Part shown: positions 1 through 6,343 of the stretch, one piece after another
Numbering within the stretch: position 1 is the stretch's first letter
How the letters are laid out: each line of letters opens with the position of its first letter
Source: Candidatus Micrarchaeum sp.
Lineage (GTDB): Archaea; SpSt-1190; DYHY01
Length of the DNA stretch: 8,734 nt
NCBI GenBank assembly: GCA_020723935.1
Contig: DYHY01000031.1
Coordinates: 1-8,734, forward strand
Direction of reading: 5' to 3'
Notes under the pieces: model-generated
Seen by the model: the letters and a program-made list of their open reading frames with translations, nothing else
What the model was told of the DNA's origin: nothing
Databases searched by the model: none
Position numbers and translations under genes: made by a program

Positions 1-1
1 A

Positions 2-775
2 TTCAACAACCCGATCGCCAAGACCGTCGCGGGCCTCGGGTACAAGGCAATGTACACCGAGGGGATAGACTGGATCCTCGGCGGATGGAGGTCCCCCAAC
101 CACCTCTACACGGTAAAGGACGCGCCCGGGATCGTCGCGCTCCTCAGGAACTACAAGCTCTCCGACGACATCGGCTACAAGTTCTCGGCTCGCTGGTGGA
201 ACGAGTGGCCCCTCACGGCAGACAAGTACGCGGCGTGGCTGGCGGCGACGCCGGGGGACTTTGTCAACATCTGCATCGACTTCGAGACATTCGGCGAGCA
301 CCAGTGGCAGGACACCGGGATCTTCGAGTTCATGCGGAGCCTCCCGGGCGAGGTCCTGAACCACCCGCACTTGAACTTCGCGACGCCCACCGAGCTCGTG
401 GAAGGACACAAGCCGGTCGGGGAGATAGACGTCTTCGAGTTCAACACCATCTCCTGGGCCGACATGGAGAGGGACACGAGCGCGTGGCTCGGGAACAGGA
501 TGCAGCAGGTCGCCTTCGCCGAGCTCAAGACCCTGCAGCCCTTCGTGCTCGCCACCAAGGACCCCGACCTCATCAAGACGTGGCGCCTCCTGCAGACGAG
601 CGACCACTTCTACTACATGTGTACGAAGTGGCTCGGGGACGGGGACGTGCATTCCTATTTCGCGCACATCAAGAACCCCTACGAGGCCTACGCGAACTTC
701 CTCTCGGTCATCTTCGACTTCAAGGCGCGCGTGTACAGGCACCTGGACGAGCGCGGGATAAAGGTAGAGGTATAG
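2..775 (+). CDS. GH57 alpha-amylase-type glycoside hydrolase, C-terminal part (5' cut by window edge)
   Basis: The reading frame is open from base 2, so the ATG at 50 is internal and the true start lies upstream of the window; 257 residues are visible. GH57 enzymes hydrolyse alpha-1,4-glucans with retention. Conserved region 4 is the stretch CIDFETFGEHQW; its Asp (codon 278-280) matches the family's catalytic proton donor. A later SWADMERDTSAWLGN stretch (about 446-490) matches conserved region 5 of GH57 alpha-amylases. An early TEG followed by WRSPNHLY is also typical. By family architecture the nucleophile Glu should lie only a few residues before the first visible one, so it cannot be checked here. 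The protein ends in a helical C-terminal segment and has no visible signal peptide or membrane segment in this part, suggesting a cytoplasmic role in storage-polysaccharide or maltodextrin turnover (inference). It is convergent with the mazG-like gene, 68 bp away. Family assignment is firm; exact substrate is not. Confidence 0.88.
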   Translation, partial: FNNPIAKTVAGLGYKAMYTEGIDWILGGWRSPNHLYTVKDAPGIVALLRNYKLSDDIGYKFSARWWNEWPLTADKYAAWLAATPGDFVNICIDFETFGEHQWQDTGIFEFMRSLPGEVLNHPHLNFATPTELVEGHKPVGEIDVFEFNTISWADMERDTSAWLGNRMQQVAFAELKTLQPFVLATKDPDLIKTWRLLQTSDHFYYMCTKWLGDGDVHSYFAHIKNPYEAYANFLSVIFDFKARVYRHLDERGIKVEV

Positions 776-843
776 GCTGGCATCACGGGCCTCGCGGGGC
801 CGGCTGGCGAGAAGGCCGCGTGAGCAGCCTGGAAATCGGCCGG

Positions 844-1166
844 TTAGGGGCGCTTCGCTATCTCGCGTAGCTTCCCCTCGAGTGCCTTCTCGACGTCGAC
901 GCCCATGTGCTCCGCGAGGATTGCGGTCGATATCAGGACGTCAGCTATCTCCTCGGAAGCGCCTGCGGCCCGGCTTCGCGGCCCTTGCCGCGGTCCCGCT
1001 GCAGCGCCTGCGCGGCGAGGACCTGCTGGCACAGCTCCCCGACCTCCTCGCCGAGCTTCACCGTCTGGGCGAGGGCCATCCTCTCGGGATCCTTGACGGA
1101 CGGGTAGCGGGCGAGGATGCGCGCGTTCTCCCGCTTTGCGAAGGAAACGAGCTCGGACAGTTCCAT
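844..1166 (-). pseudogene. MazG-like nucleotide pyrophosphohydrolase, one frameshift
   Basis: MazG-fold enzymes hydrolyse NTPs or dNTPs to monophosphate and pyrophosphate using Mg2+ held by two EExxE/ExxD-type helices. The first half (ATG at 1166) reads MELSELVSFAKRENARIL and then KLGEEVGELCQQ, the first acidic helix. The second acidic helix, EEIADVLISTAILAEHMG, is in another frame and runs to a TAA at 844-846. The two frames meet around 950-1010. One extra base restores a 107-residue protein, a normal length for single-domain MazG-like proteins; the simplest repair is adding one G to the minus-strand GGG run at 969-971. No other damage is seen, and both metal-binding helices are intact. The gene is last in the CYTH-ASCH-MazG cluster, 32 bp after the ASCH stop, and may also have its own weak TATA element at 1190-1198. 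It may be a true pseudogene or a sequencing error. Identity as MazG-like is good; substrate is unknown. Confidence 0.78.
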
Positions 1167-1189
1167 GGGAAGGCCGCCGCACGCGCCGG

Positions 1190-1198
1190 TTGATAAGC
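1190..1198 (-). promoter_or_regulatory. Possible weak TATA element for the mazG-like gene
   Basis: On the minus strand the sequence reads GCTTATCAA, ending 24 bases before the ATG at 1166. This is the same distance as the clear TATA boxes of the S27ae, membrane-protein and thrS genes here, so a leaderless transcript is possible. The element is imperfect (TTATCAA rather than TTATAA) and lies just past the ASCH stop codon, so read-through from the upstream genes is an equally good explanation. Confidence 0.35.
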
Positions 1199-1651
1199 CT
1201 ATTGCACCGGCTCCGGGAGCCGCCGCTTGGGAAGGTAGGGGGCAGTGAGCCAGGCGCACATCGCCCCGAACCCGCTCTTGTCGACTTCAAAGGGGGCTTC
1301 GACCCTCCTCGCTCCCTTGAGGAAGACGAGGATGCAGTATCTCTTGTCCCTGAACCTGGCGAAATACCTGGGAAGCTCGCTTTCGGCTATCCCGTCGTCC
1401 TTGCCTTGCTTTTCCAGAAGCGCCTTCACCTTCGCAGGGGTCAGGCCCTCGAACTGCGCGACATCGGAGACGCGCGCCTCGGCGATAACCGCCGCTTCCC
1501 CGGAATTCCTGAAGAACACCCGGTCGCCCCTGGAGATCCTCCCCCAGGGAGCGCGGCGCGAGGAATACCAGCGCGATTCTATTCTCTTCTCCCGGGAGAG
1601 GATCTTCGGGATCAGGCCCCAGGATCTCTTCATTATGGCGAGATGCTCCAT
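1199..1651 (-). CDS. ASCH-domain (PUA-like) protein
   Basis: A 150-residue single-domain protein. The ASCH signature GxKxxExR appears as REKRIESR at residues 20-27, followed by WYSSRRAPWGRI and GDRVFFRNSGE (about 42-52), the typical second strand region of the family. The usual first Gly of the signature is Arg here; Lys22, Glu25 and Arg27 are kept. ASCH domains are small beta-barrels related to PUA that bind RNA or nucleotides; a few characterised members are ribonucleases or amidohydrolases acting on N4-acetylcytidine, but this protein cannot be assigned to either from sequence alone. I chose the ATG at 1651 because family members start close to MxHLAIMKxSW. A GTG at 1669 would add six residues and overlap the CYTH stop codon as GTGA, so a coupled start there is possible. 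No signal peptide or membrane segment. It is the middle gene of the minus-strand cluster and, unlike its neighbours, has an intact frame. Confidence 0.78.
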   Translation of the reverse strand: MEHLAIMKRSWGLIPKILSREKRIESRWYSSRRAPWGRISRGDRVFFRNSGEAAVIAEARVSDVAQFEGLTPAKVKALLEKQGKDDGIAESELPRYFARFRDKRYCILVFLKGARRVEAPFEVDKSGFGAMCAWLTAPYLPKRRLPEPVQ

Positions 1652-1665
1652 GCCGCGCGCGCCCT

Positions 1666-2245
1666 TCACCGCCCGCCCTTCAGGAGGCCCGCCTTCTCCA
1701 GGAGGAGGTACGGATATCCGCGCAGGTCCCTCTTTGAGACGTCGATTCCCAGGGACCGCGCCTCCGCGAACACGGCCGCCCTCGTCGCCCCGGTTCCGCC
1801 GAAATCCCGCAGGGCTTCCACCTCCGCGAAGAGGCCCAGGCCCTCGACGGAATCCGGCGAAACCTCAAAATCCCCGTACACGAACGATGCCCGCTCCTTC
1901 CTCACGACGACGAGCTCCTGGAAGCCCAGGGAGAGGAGGATCCTTCGCGCCTCTTCTGCGGAGGAGACCTCCGTCTCCGCCTCCTCGCAGTGCGTCGCGT
2001 CCCGGGCGTTCTCCGGATAGTAGTGCTTGTAGTTGATGATCGCGCGCCCCGCGCTCGCGCACGCTGAGCCATTCGAAGGGGAAGGCGAAGGAAAGGAAGT
2101 CGTGGGAGGGATGGTTGAAGTAGGCGTCCGCCTGGGCCGTCCGCCTGGCCTGCGGGCAGGAAGCGGACAGGGTCTGCGCAAGCCTCCCGAACAAGTCCTC
2201 CCCGACAGGGACCTTGCTCTCTATCTCCTTCCCTTCTGCTGCCAC
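1666..2245 (-). pseudogene. CYTH-domain protein (CyaB/ThTPase-like), one frameshift
   Basis: CYTH enzymes bind triphosphate-containing substrates in a beta tunnel and act as class IV adenylate cyclases or tri(poly)phosphatases. The amino end, from a GTG at 2245, carries the diagnostic ExExK motif as EIESK, then QADAYFNHPSHDF and EWLSVRER. The remainder continues in another frame: AIINYKHYYPENARDATHCE, then ETEV, VVRKER, and the close GIDVSKRDLRGYPYLLLEK, all typical of archaeal CyaB-like proteins. Dropping one G from the minus-strand GGGG run at 2047-2050 joins the frames as VRERGRAIINYK and gives 192 residues, the usual family length. The GTG start is the only in-frame start codon between the preceding T-rich promoter element and EIESK. 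The stop overlaps a possible GTG start of the ASCH gene. It may be a pseudogene or a base-calling error. Archaeal members have mostly unknown substrates, so cyclase activity should not be assumed. Confidence 0.82.
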
Positions 2246-2275
2246 GGCTCGCCGGGGCGATGCCCGTAGCGCCCC

Positions 2276-2284
2276 TTGATAAAA
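2276..2284 (-). promoter_or_regulatory. Probable TATA element of the CYTH-ASCH-MazG cluster
   Basis: The minus strand reads TTTTATCAA here, ending 31 bases before the GTG at 2245. An archaeal start about 25 bases downstream would leave a leader of a few bases. It uses the same TTATCAA core as the element before the mazG-like gene, unlike the TTTATAA boxes of the other genes. It is arranged back to back with the S27ae promoter. Confidence 0.5.
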
Positions 2285-2342
2285 AACGACGGCTGGAGGC
2301 CCGCAAAGGCGCCGGAGGCCTTTTGCGGAGGACAAAACAACA

Positions 2343-2350
2343 TTTATAAA
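2343..2350 (+). promoter_or_regulatory. TATA box of the rps27ae-kae1 operon
   Basis: A perfect archaeal TATA box, TTTATAAA, with an A-rich BRE-like stretch just before it (ACAAAACAACA). The last A is 24 bases from the ATG at 2374, so transcription should start at or next to the start codon and give a leaderless mRNA. No Shine-Dalgarno sequence is present, which agrees. Confidence 0.8.
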
Positions 2351-2373
2351 CGGTTCCGGCGGCCCCCCGTGCA

Positions 2374-2604
2374 ATGGCTGGAGAAGGCAAGAAGCAGAAG
2401 AAGCCCCAAAAGTACGTTCCCAAGTACAAGTACTACAAGGTCGACGCGGCCGGGAAGGTCGTGCGCACACTCAAGAACTGCCCCCGGTGCGGGGCGGGGA
2501 CAATGATGGCTAGTCACAAGGACAGGGAATACTGCGGAAGGTGCCACTACACGGTCTTCAAGGAAGGGCAGGCCAAGCCCGCGGCGTCCCCCGCGAAAGC
2601 CTGA
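2374..2604 (+). CDS. rps27ae: Small ribosomal subunit protein eS31 (S27ae)
   Basis: A 76-residue zinc-ribbon protein of the 30S subunit, the archaeal counterpart of the ribosomal part of the eukaryotic ubiquitin-S27a fusion. The zinc ligands are Cys36, Cys39, Cys54 and Cys57 in NCPRCGAG and YCGRCHY. A basic N-terminal tail (residues 5-21, with PKYKYYKV just after) would reach into rRNA. The C-terminal tail after residue 64 is Ala/Pro/Lys-rich and a little longer than in many archaea. The start is set by the TATA box 24 bases upstream. It is followed 24 bp later by kae1, a common archaeal gene order. No ubiquitin domain is attached, as expected for archaea. Confidence 0.95.
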   Translation: MAGEGKKQKKPQKYVPKYKYYKVDAAGKVVRTLKNCPRCGAGTMMASHKDREYCGRCHYTVFKEGQAKPAASPAKA

Positions 2605-2628
2605 CGAATTAGTGGATCCTGGAGAAAC

Positions 2629-3603
2629 ATGGGCGTCGTCGTCCTCGGAATAGAGAGCACGGCGCACACTTTCGGCGCGGGGGTATTCGATTCCTCCGGC
2701 GGCAGGATTCTAGCAAACGAGAGGTCGGTCTTCTCGCCTCCGGCTGGGCGCGGCATGATACCCAGGGACTGCGCGGACCACCATTCCGCGGAGTGCGGGG
2801 CCGTGCTCGGGCGGGTCTTCTCCAAGGTGAAGCCCGGGGAAATCGGCGCCGTCGCCTATTCGCGCGGCCCGGGCCTCGGGCCGGTCCTGCGCGTGGGCCT
2901 CGCGTGCGCAAGGTCCCTTTCCGGCTCCCTCGGCAGGCCCCTCGTCGGGGTGAACCACGCCGTCGCGCACATCGAGGTCGGCAAATGGGCGACGAAGGCG
3001 CGCGACCCGGTCGTCCTCTACGTCTCCGGGGGGAACACGCAAGTGATCGCGCTCTCGTCAGGGAGGTACCGGGTGTTCGGCGAGACATTGGACATCCCGA
3101 TAGGGAACGCCCTGGACGTCCTCGCGAGGAACCTGGGCCTGCCCTTCCCCGGCGGCCCGAGAATCGAGGAGCTCGCATCCAGGGGGGCCAAGCTCATCGA
3201 CCTGCCCTACGTCGTCAAGGGGATGGATCTCTCCTATTCCGGCCTCCTGACCCACTGCACGAGGCTCGCGAAGACCGAGAAGCTGGAGGATGTCTGCTTC
3301 TCATTCCAGGAGCACTGCTTCGCGATGCTCGCCGAGGTCACCGAGCGCGCGGTCGCCCACACCGGCAAGTCCGAGGTCATGGCGGTCGGAGGGGTCGCGG
3401 CGAACAGGAGGCTCGCGCAGATGCTTCGCACGATGTGCGAGGAGCGCGGCGCGGAGTTCACAGTCGTGCCTCTGGAATACGCGGGCGACAACGGCGCGAT
3501 GATCGCCGTGACGGGCGCGCTCATGGCGGCGAGGCCCGAGAAGCCGGAGGATGCAACAGTCGACCAGAGGTTCCGGGTGGACGAGCAAGATGTGTTCTGG
3601 TAG
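2629..3603 (+). CDS. kae1: Kae1, tRNA N6-threonylcarbamoyladenosine synthase subunit (KEOPS)
   Basis: The catalytic subunit of archaeal KEOPS; it transfers threonylcarbamoyl from threonylcarbamoyl-AMP to A37 of tRNAs reading ANN codons. The protein has 324 residues, full length for a single-domain Kae1. Visible motifs are GIESTAHTFG (7-16), IPRDCADHH (44-52), the metal-binding pair His110 and His114 in VNHAVAHIE, the ATP-binding SGGNTQ (133-138), GGVAANRRL (254-262) and YAGDNGA with Asp287, the third metal ligand. The tail RFRVDEQDVFW is the normal Kae1 end. Many euryarchaeal Kae1 proteins are fused to the kinase Bud32; here the frame stops without a kinase domain, and no bud32 lies in the window. 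The ATG at 2629 has a GGAGA Shine-Dalgarno-like element six to ten bases upstream, as expected for a second gene in an operon whose first gene is leaderless. Confidence 0.95.
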   Translation: MGVVVLGIESTAHTFGAGVFDSSGGRILANERSVFSPPAGRGMIPRDCADHHSAECGAVLGRVFSKVKPGEIGAVAYSRGPGLGPVLRVGLACARSLSGSLGRPLVGVNHAVAHIEVGKWATKARDPVVLYVSGGNTQVIALSSGRYRVFGETLDIPIGNALDVLARNLGLPFPGGPRIEELASRGAKLIDLPYVVKGMDLSYSGLLTHCTRLAKTEKLEDVCFSFQEHCFAMLAEVTERAVAHTGKSEVMAVGGVAANRRLAQMLRTMCEERGAEFTVVPLEYAGDNGAMIAVTGALMAARPEKPEDATVDQRFRVDEQDVFW

Positions 3604-3639
3604 TCCGCAGGATGCCTCCGGCAGTTCGCCGGGGAAAAC

Positions 3640-3647
3640 AAATATAA
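3640..3647 (+). promoter_or_regulatory. TATA box of the membrane-anchored protein gene
   Basis: The sequence AAATATAA, preceded by GGGGAAAAC, ends 26 bases before the ATG at 3673. This spacing indicates a leaderless transcript and argues against the in-frame TTG at 3661 as the start. Confidence 0.7.
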
Positions 3648-3672
3648 CCGCGCGGCGGGATTGGCGCACGAA

Positions 3673-4344
3673 ATGCCCAGGAAACCATCCCAATCGCACG
3701 ACAAGCAGGGCGCCAAGGAGCCGATAATCCTGATAGCGATCGCCGTCGTCCTTTTCGCGGCCGCCGGCTTCTTCCTCCTGAGGGGCGCATCCAGGCCTAG
3801 CGGCCCTTCTTCCGCCGCGACGACCACCGTCCAAGGGGCGGTCGGCGGGCAGACCGACGGGCACGGTTGCCTCGTCGCAGCGGGCTATTCCTGGTGCGAG
3901 GCCCTCGGCAAATGCATCAGGCAGTGGGAGGAGGACTGCACCGCCGCGGGCGCTACCGAGACGACCCTGCCCCCCGCTCTTCCGGAATCGCCGACGACTT
4001 CTCCGGGCGGTCCGGAGACGATCTCTCCGCCGACAGTGACAAGCGTCGCCGAAGAAGGCCCCAGCTACACGGACAAGGGCTTCGGAGGCTTGGAGATACG
4101 CGTGTTTGACGCATCGACGAGGGCGACGCTCTACGACGCGACGGTCTTCGTCACTGATTCCGCAGGCAAGCCTGTGGTCTCCCTGGGCACGCAAGCCGGG
4201 ACGGCGTCCTTCGTCCTCCTGGTGGGCGGGTATTCCGCCAACGCCACGGCCCTCGGCTACAAGTCGGTGAAGCAGCCCGTGATAGTCTCCGAGGGAGTGA
4301 ACAGGCAGATCTCCATAGGGATAGGCAAGAGGCCCCCGGGCTGA
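3673..4344 (+). CDS. Membrane-anchored extracytoplasmic protein with four-Cys motif and PEGA/carboxypeptidase-regulatory-like domain
   Basis: I do not recognise this as a named protein. From the ATG at 3673 it has 223 residues: a short charged cytoplasmic start (1-17), one hydrophobic segment (18-36, IILIAIAVVLFAAAGFFLL), then an outside part. The Lys/Arg-rich N-terminus and Arg37 after the segment make it a signal anchor rather than a cleaved signal peptide, though orientation is inferred. After a Ser/Thr-rich spacer comes a compact Cys motif, GC(66)LVAAGYSWC(75)EALGKC(81)IRQWEEDC(89), able to form two disulfides or bind a ligand. A Thr/Pro/Ser linker (about 90-130) follows, rich in possible O-glycosylation sites. 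Residues 136-223 alternate like a small beta-sandwich (GLEIRVFDAST, ATVFVTDSAGK, GGYSANATALGY, IVSEGVNRQISI) resembling PEGA or carboxypeptidase-regulatory domains of surface proteins. It has its own promoter and ends one base from the thrS stop. Confidence 0.72.
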   Translation: MPRKPSQSHDKQGAKEPIILIAIAVVLFAAAGFFLLRGASRPSGPSSAATTTVQGAVGGQTDGHGCLVAAGYSWCEALGKCIRQWEEDCTAAGATETTLPPALPESPTTSPGGPETISPPTVTSVAEEGPSYTDKGFGGLEIRVFDASTRATLYDATVFVTDSAGKPVVSLGTQAGTASFVLLVGGYSANATALGYKSVKQPVIVSEGVNRQISIGIGKRPPG

Positions 4345-4345
4345 A

Positions 4346-6310
4346 TCAGAGCTCCAGGCTCCGCTCCGCGTTCTTCCTTAGGGCCAGGCCGACGAATTCG
4401 GCGACGGGCATCGGAGCCAGCATCTCCCCGCTCCTCTTCCTGACCGAAACCGTCCCCGCAGCGATCTCCTTGTCCCCGACGACAATCATGTACGGGATTT
4501 TCCTCAGCTGCGCCTCCCTTATCCTGTAGTCCAGGGTCTGGTTGCTGGAGTCGGTGCTCGCGCGGATCCCCACCGCGGCGAGGGCCTCCTCAACCTTCCT
4601 CGCCCCTTCCGCGTGCCTGTCGGCTATCGGGAGGACGGCGACCTGCTCCGGCGAGAGCCAGAACGGCAGGCTCCCGGCGTAGTGCTCGAGGAGGTATGCG
4701 ATGAAGCGCTCGAAGGAGCCCAGGATCGCGCGGTGTATTATCACGACGGTCTCCTTCGCCCCCTTCTCGTTCACGAAGGTGAGGCCGAGGCGCTTGGGCA
4801 CCATCACGTCCACCTGCACGGTCCCGATGGTGTCCTCCTTCCCGAAGACGTTCTTGAGCTGGATGTCAATCTTGGGCCCGTAGAAGGAGGCCTCGCCCTT
4901 CACCTCCTCGAAGGGGACGCCGAGATCCAGCAGCGCGCTCCTCAGCTGCTCGGCGGCTCCCGTCCAGGCGTCCTTGTTGTCGACGTTCCCGTATTTCTCC
5001 GGGTTGTTCTCGAAGTCGGGGAGGGAGAGGCGGAACGAGTATTCCGATATCCCCATGTCCCTGTAGACGCGCTGGAAGAGGCGCACGACCCTGATGACCT
5101 CGGAGTGTATCTGCGCGGGCGCGAGGTAGATGTGGGAGTCGTTCTGCGTGAAGCAGCGCACGCGGATCAGGCCGTGCATCGTCCCCGAGAGCTCGTGCCT
5201 GAAGCAGTCGCCGGCCTCGGCGAACCTGATAGGGAGGTCCTTGTAGCTTGCCGCAAGCGTCCGGTACATCATGTGGTGGTGCGGGCAGTTCATCGGCTTG
5301 AGGTAGTATTCCATTCCATCGATCTCGATGGGCGCGTACATGCTGTCCTTGTAGTAGGGCAGATGGCCCGTCGCGAAATAGAGCTCCGAGCGTGTTATCC
5401 CGGGGCTCCTCACGTAGACGTAGCCGTCCTCCTCCTCCATCTTCCTCATGTATTCTATCAGGAGGTGCCTGAGGACCTCGCCGCCAGGGAGCCACAGGGG
5501 GAGGCCCATCCCGACCTCCTCTGCGAACGTGAAGATGTGAAGGTCTTTGCCGATCTTGCGGTGGTCGCGCTTGGCCGCCTCCTCCAGCATCTTCAGGTGC
5601 TCGGTTAGGAGCTTGTTCTCCGGGAACGAGACGCCGTAGATCCTCTGCAGGGCCCGGTTCTTGCTGTCCCCGCGCCAGTACGCGGTCGACGTGCTCAGGA
5701 GCTTGAACGCCTTGATCTTACCCGAGGACGGGACGTGGGGCCCGCTGCACAGGTCGATGAAATCCTTCCCGAGAGCGTAGAAGGATATCTTCTCCCCATC
5801 CGGGACGTCCTTCAGGAGGTCTATCTTGTAGGAGTTCTTCAGGCGGTTGTGGATTATCTGCTCTGCTTCCGAGCAGGAGACTTCCAGGCGCTCGAAGGGC
5901 TCGTTTGCCTCCGCGAGCCTCTTCATCTCCTTCTCGATCGCGGCGAGGTCATCCGGGGTGAAGGGCTTCTCGACGTCAATGTCGTAGTAGAAGCCGTCCT
6001 CGATGGCCGGGCCGATCGTGAGCCTGGCGTCGGGGAAGAGGCGCATGACTGCCTTCGCCATCAGGTGCGAGGAGGAGTGCCAGAAGACGTCCTTGCCGTC
6101 CTTCGAGTCGAACTTCACGGCCTCGAATTTCGCGTCCGCCTCTATCGGGCGGGAGAGGTCGACGAGCGCGCCGTCCAGCTTCGCGGCGACGGAGGCGCGG
6201 GCGAGGCCCTCGGAAATGGATTTCGCGACTTCCAGGCAAGGGATCCCTTTCAGGAACTCGTGGACATCGCCGTTGGGAAAAGTCACCTTGACGACCTTCT
6301 CTGAGCTCAT
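4346..6310 (-). CDS. thrS: Threonyl-tRNA synthetase, bacterial type with N2 editing domain
   Basis: A class II synthetase that charges tRNA-Thr and edits mischarged Ser-tRNA-Thr. From the ATG at 6310 it has 654 residues, normal for the full-length bacterial form. Order: TGS domain (about 1-62), N2 editing domain with HSSSH (His78, His82) and CSGPH (Cys188, His192), catalytic core (about 240-540) and anticodon-binding domain (about 545-654, VAVLPIADRH onward). The catalytic zinc ligands are Cys342 in MNCPHHH, His393 in TQNDSH and His526 in IIHRAILGSFERF, the last being motif 3. Motif 2 lies around RFAEAGDCFRHE. All editing and zinc residues are present, so it should be active. Many archaea instead carry a ThrRS with a D-aminoacyl-tRNA deacylase-like editing domain. 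An in-frame ATG at 6409 would add 33 residues, but the TATA box 26 bases before 6310 and the TGS boundary favour 6310. Convergent with the membrane-protein gene. Confidence 0.95.
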   Translation of the reverse strand: MSSEKVVKVTFPNGDVHEFLKGIPCLEVAKSISEGLARASVAAKLDGALVDLSRPIEADAKFEAVKFDSKDGKDVFWHSSSHLMAKAVMRLFPDARLTIGPAIEDGFYYDIDVEKPFTPDDLAAIEKEMKRLAEANEPFERLEVSCSEAEQIIHNRLKNSYKIDLLKDVPDGEKISFYALGKDFIDLCSGPHVPSSGKIKAFKLLSTSTAYWRGDSKNRALQRIYGVSFPENKLLTEHLKMLEEAAKRDHRKIGKDLHIFTFAEEVGMGLPLWLPGGEVLRHLLIEYMRKMEEEDGYVYVRSPGITRSELYFATGHLPYYKDSMYAPIEIDGMEYYLKPMNCPHHHMMYRTLAASYKDLPIRFAEAGDCFRHELSGTMHGLIRVRCFTQNDSHIYLAPAQIHSEVIRVVRLFQRVYRDMGISEYSFRLSLPDFENNPEKYGNVDNKDAWTGAAEQLRSALLDLGVPFEEVKGEASFYGPKIDIQLKNVFGKEDTIGTVQVDVMVPKRLGLTFVNEKGAKETVVIIHRAILGSFERFIAYLLEHYAGSLPFWLSPEQVAVLPIADRHAEGARKVEEALAAVGIRASTDSSNQTLDYRIREAQLRKIPYMIVVGDKEIAAGTVSVRKRSGEMLAPMPVAEFVGLALRKNAERSLEL

Positions 6311-6335
6311 CTCGGGCGGGGAACCACCTCGCCGC

Positions 6336-6343
6336 TTATAAAA
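6336..6343 (-). promoter_or_regulatory. TATA box of thrS
   Basis: On the minus strand the sequence is TTTTATAA, ending 26 bases before the ATG at 6310. This gives a leaderless thrS mRNA and rules out the upstream in-frame ATG at 6409, which would lie before the promoter. Confidence 0.8.

Noticed and set aside
776-843. Regulatory or RNA element between the GH57 and mazG-like genes
   Set aside because: The 68 bp between two converging genes are GC-rich with only chance short inverted repeats and no T run.
969-2050. Programmed ribosomal frameshifting in the mazG-like and CYTH genes
   Set aside because: The two sites need opposite shifts, and neither has a slippery heptamer with a clear downstream structure. 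Run-length error or decay is simpler.
3618-3632. Terminator after kae1
   Set aside because: CCGGC and GCCGG form a 5-bp hairpin, but no T run follows, and the next bases are A-rich promoter sequence.
3661-3672. TTG start four codons earlier for the membrane protein
   Set aside because: The TATA box at 3640-3647 is too close for transcription to include it; the ATG at 3673 has the standard spacing.
4613-5608. Long open frame antisense to thrS
   Set aside because: It mirrors thrS third positions in GC-rich DNA and has no recognisable domain; thrS is complete and certain.
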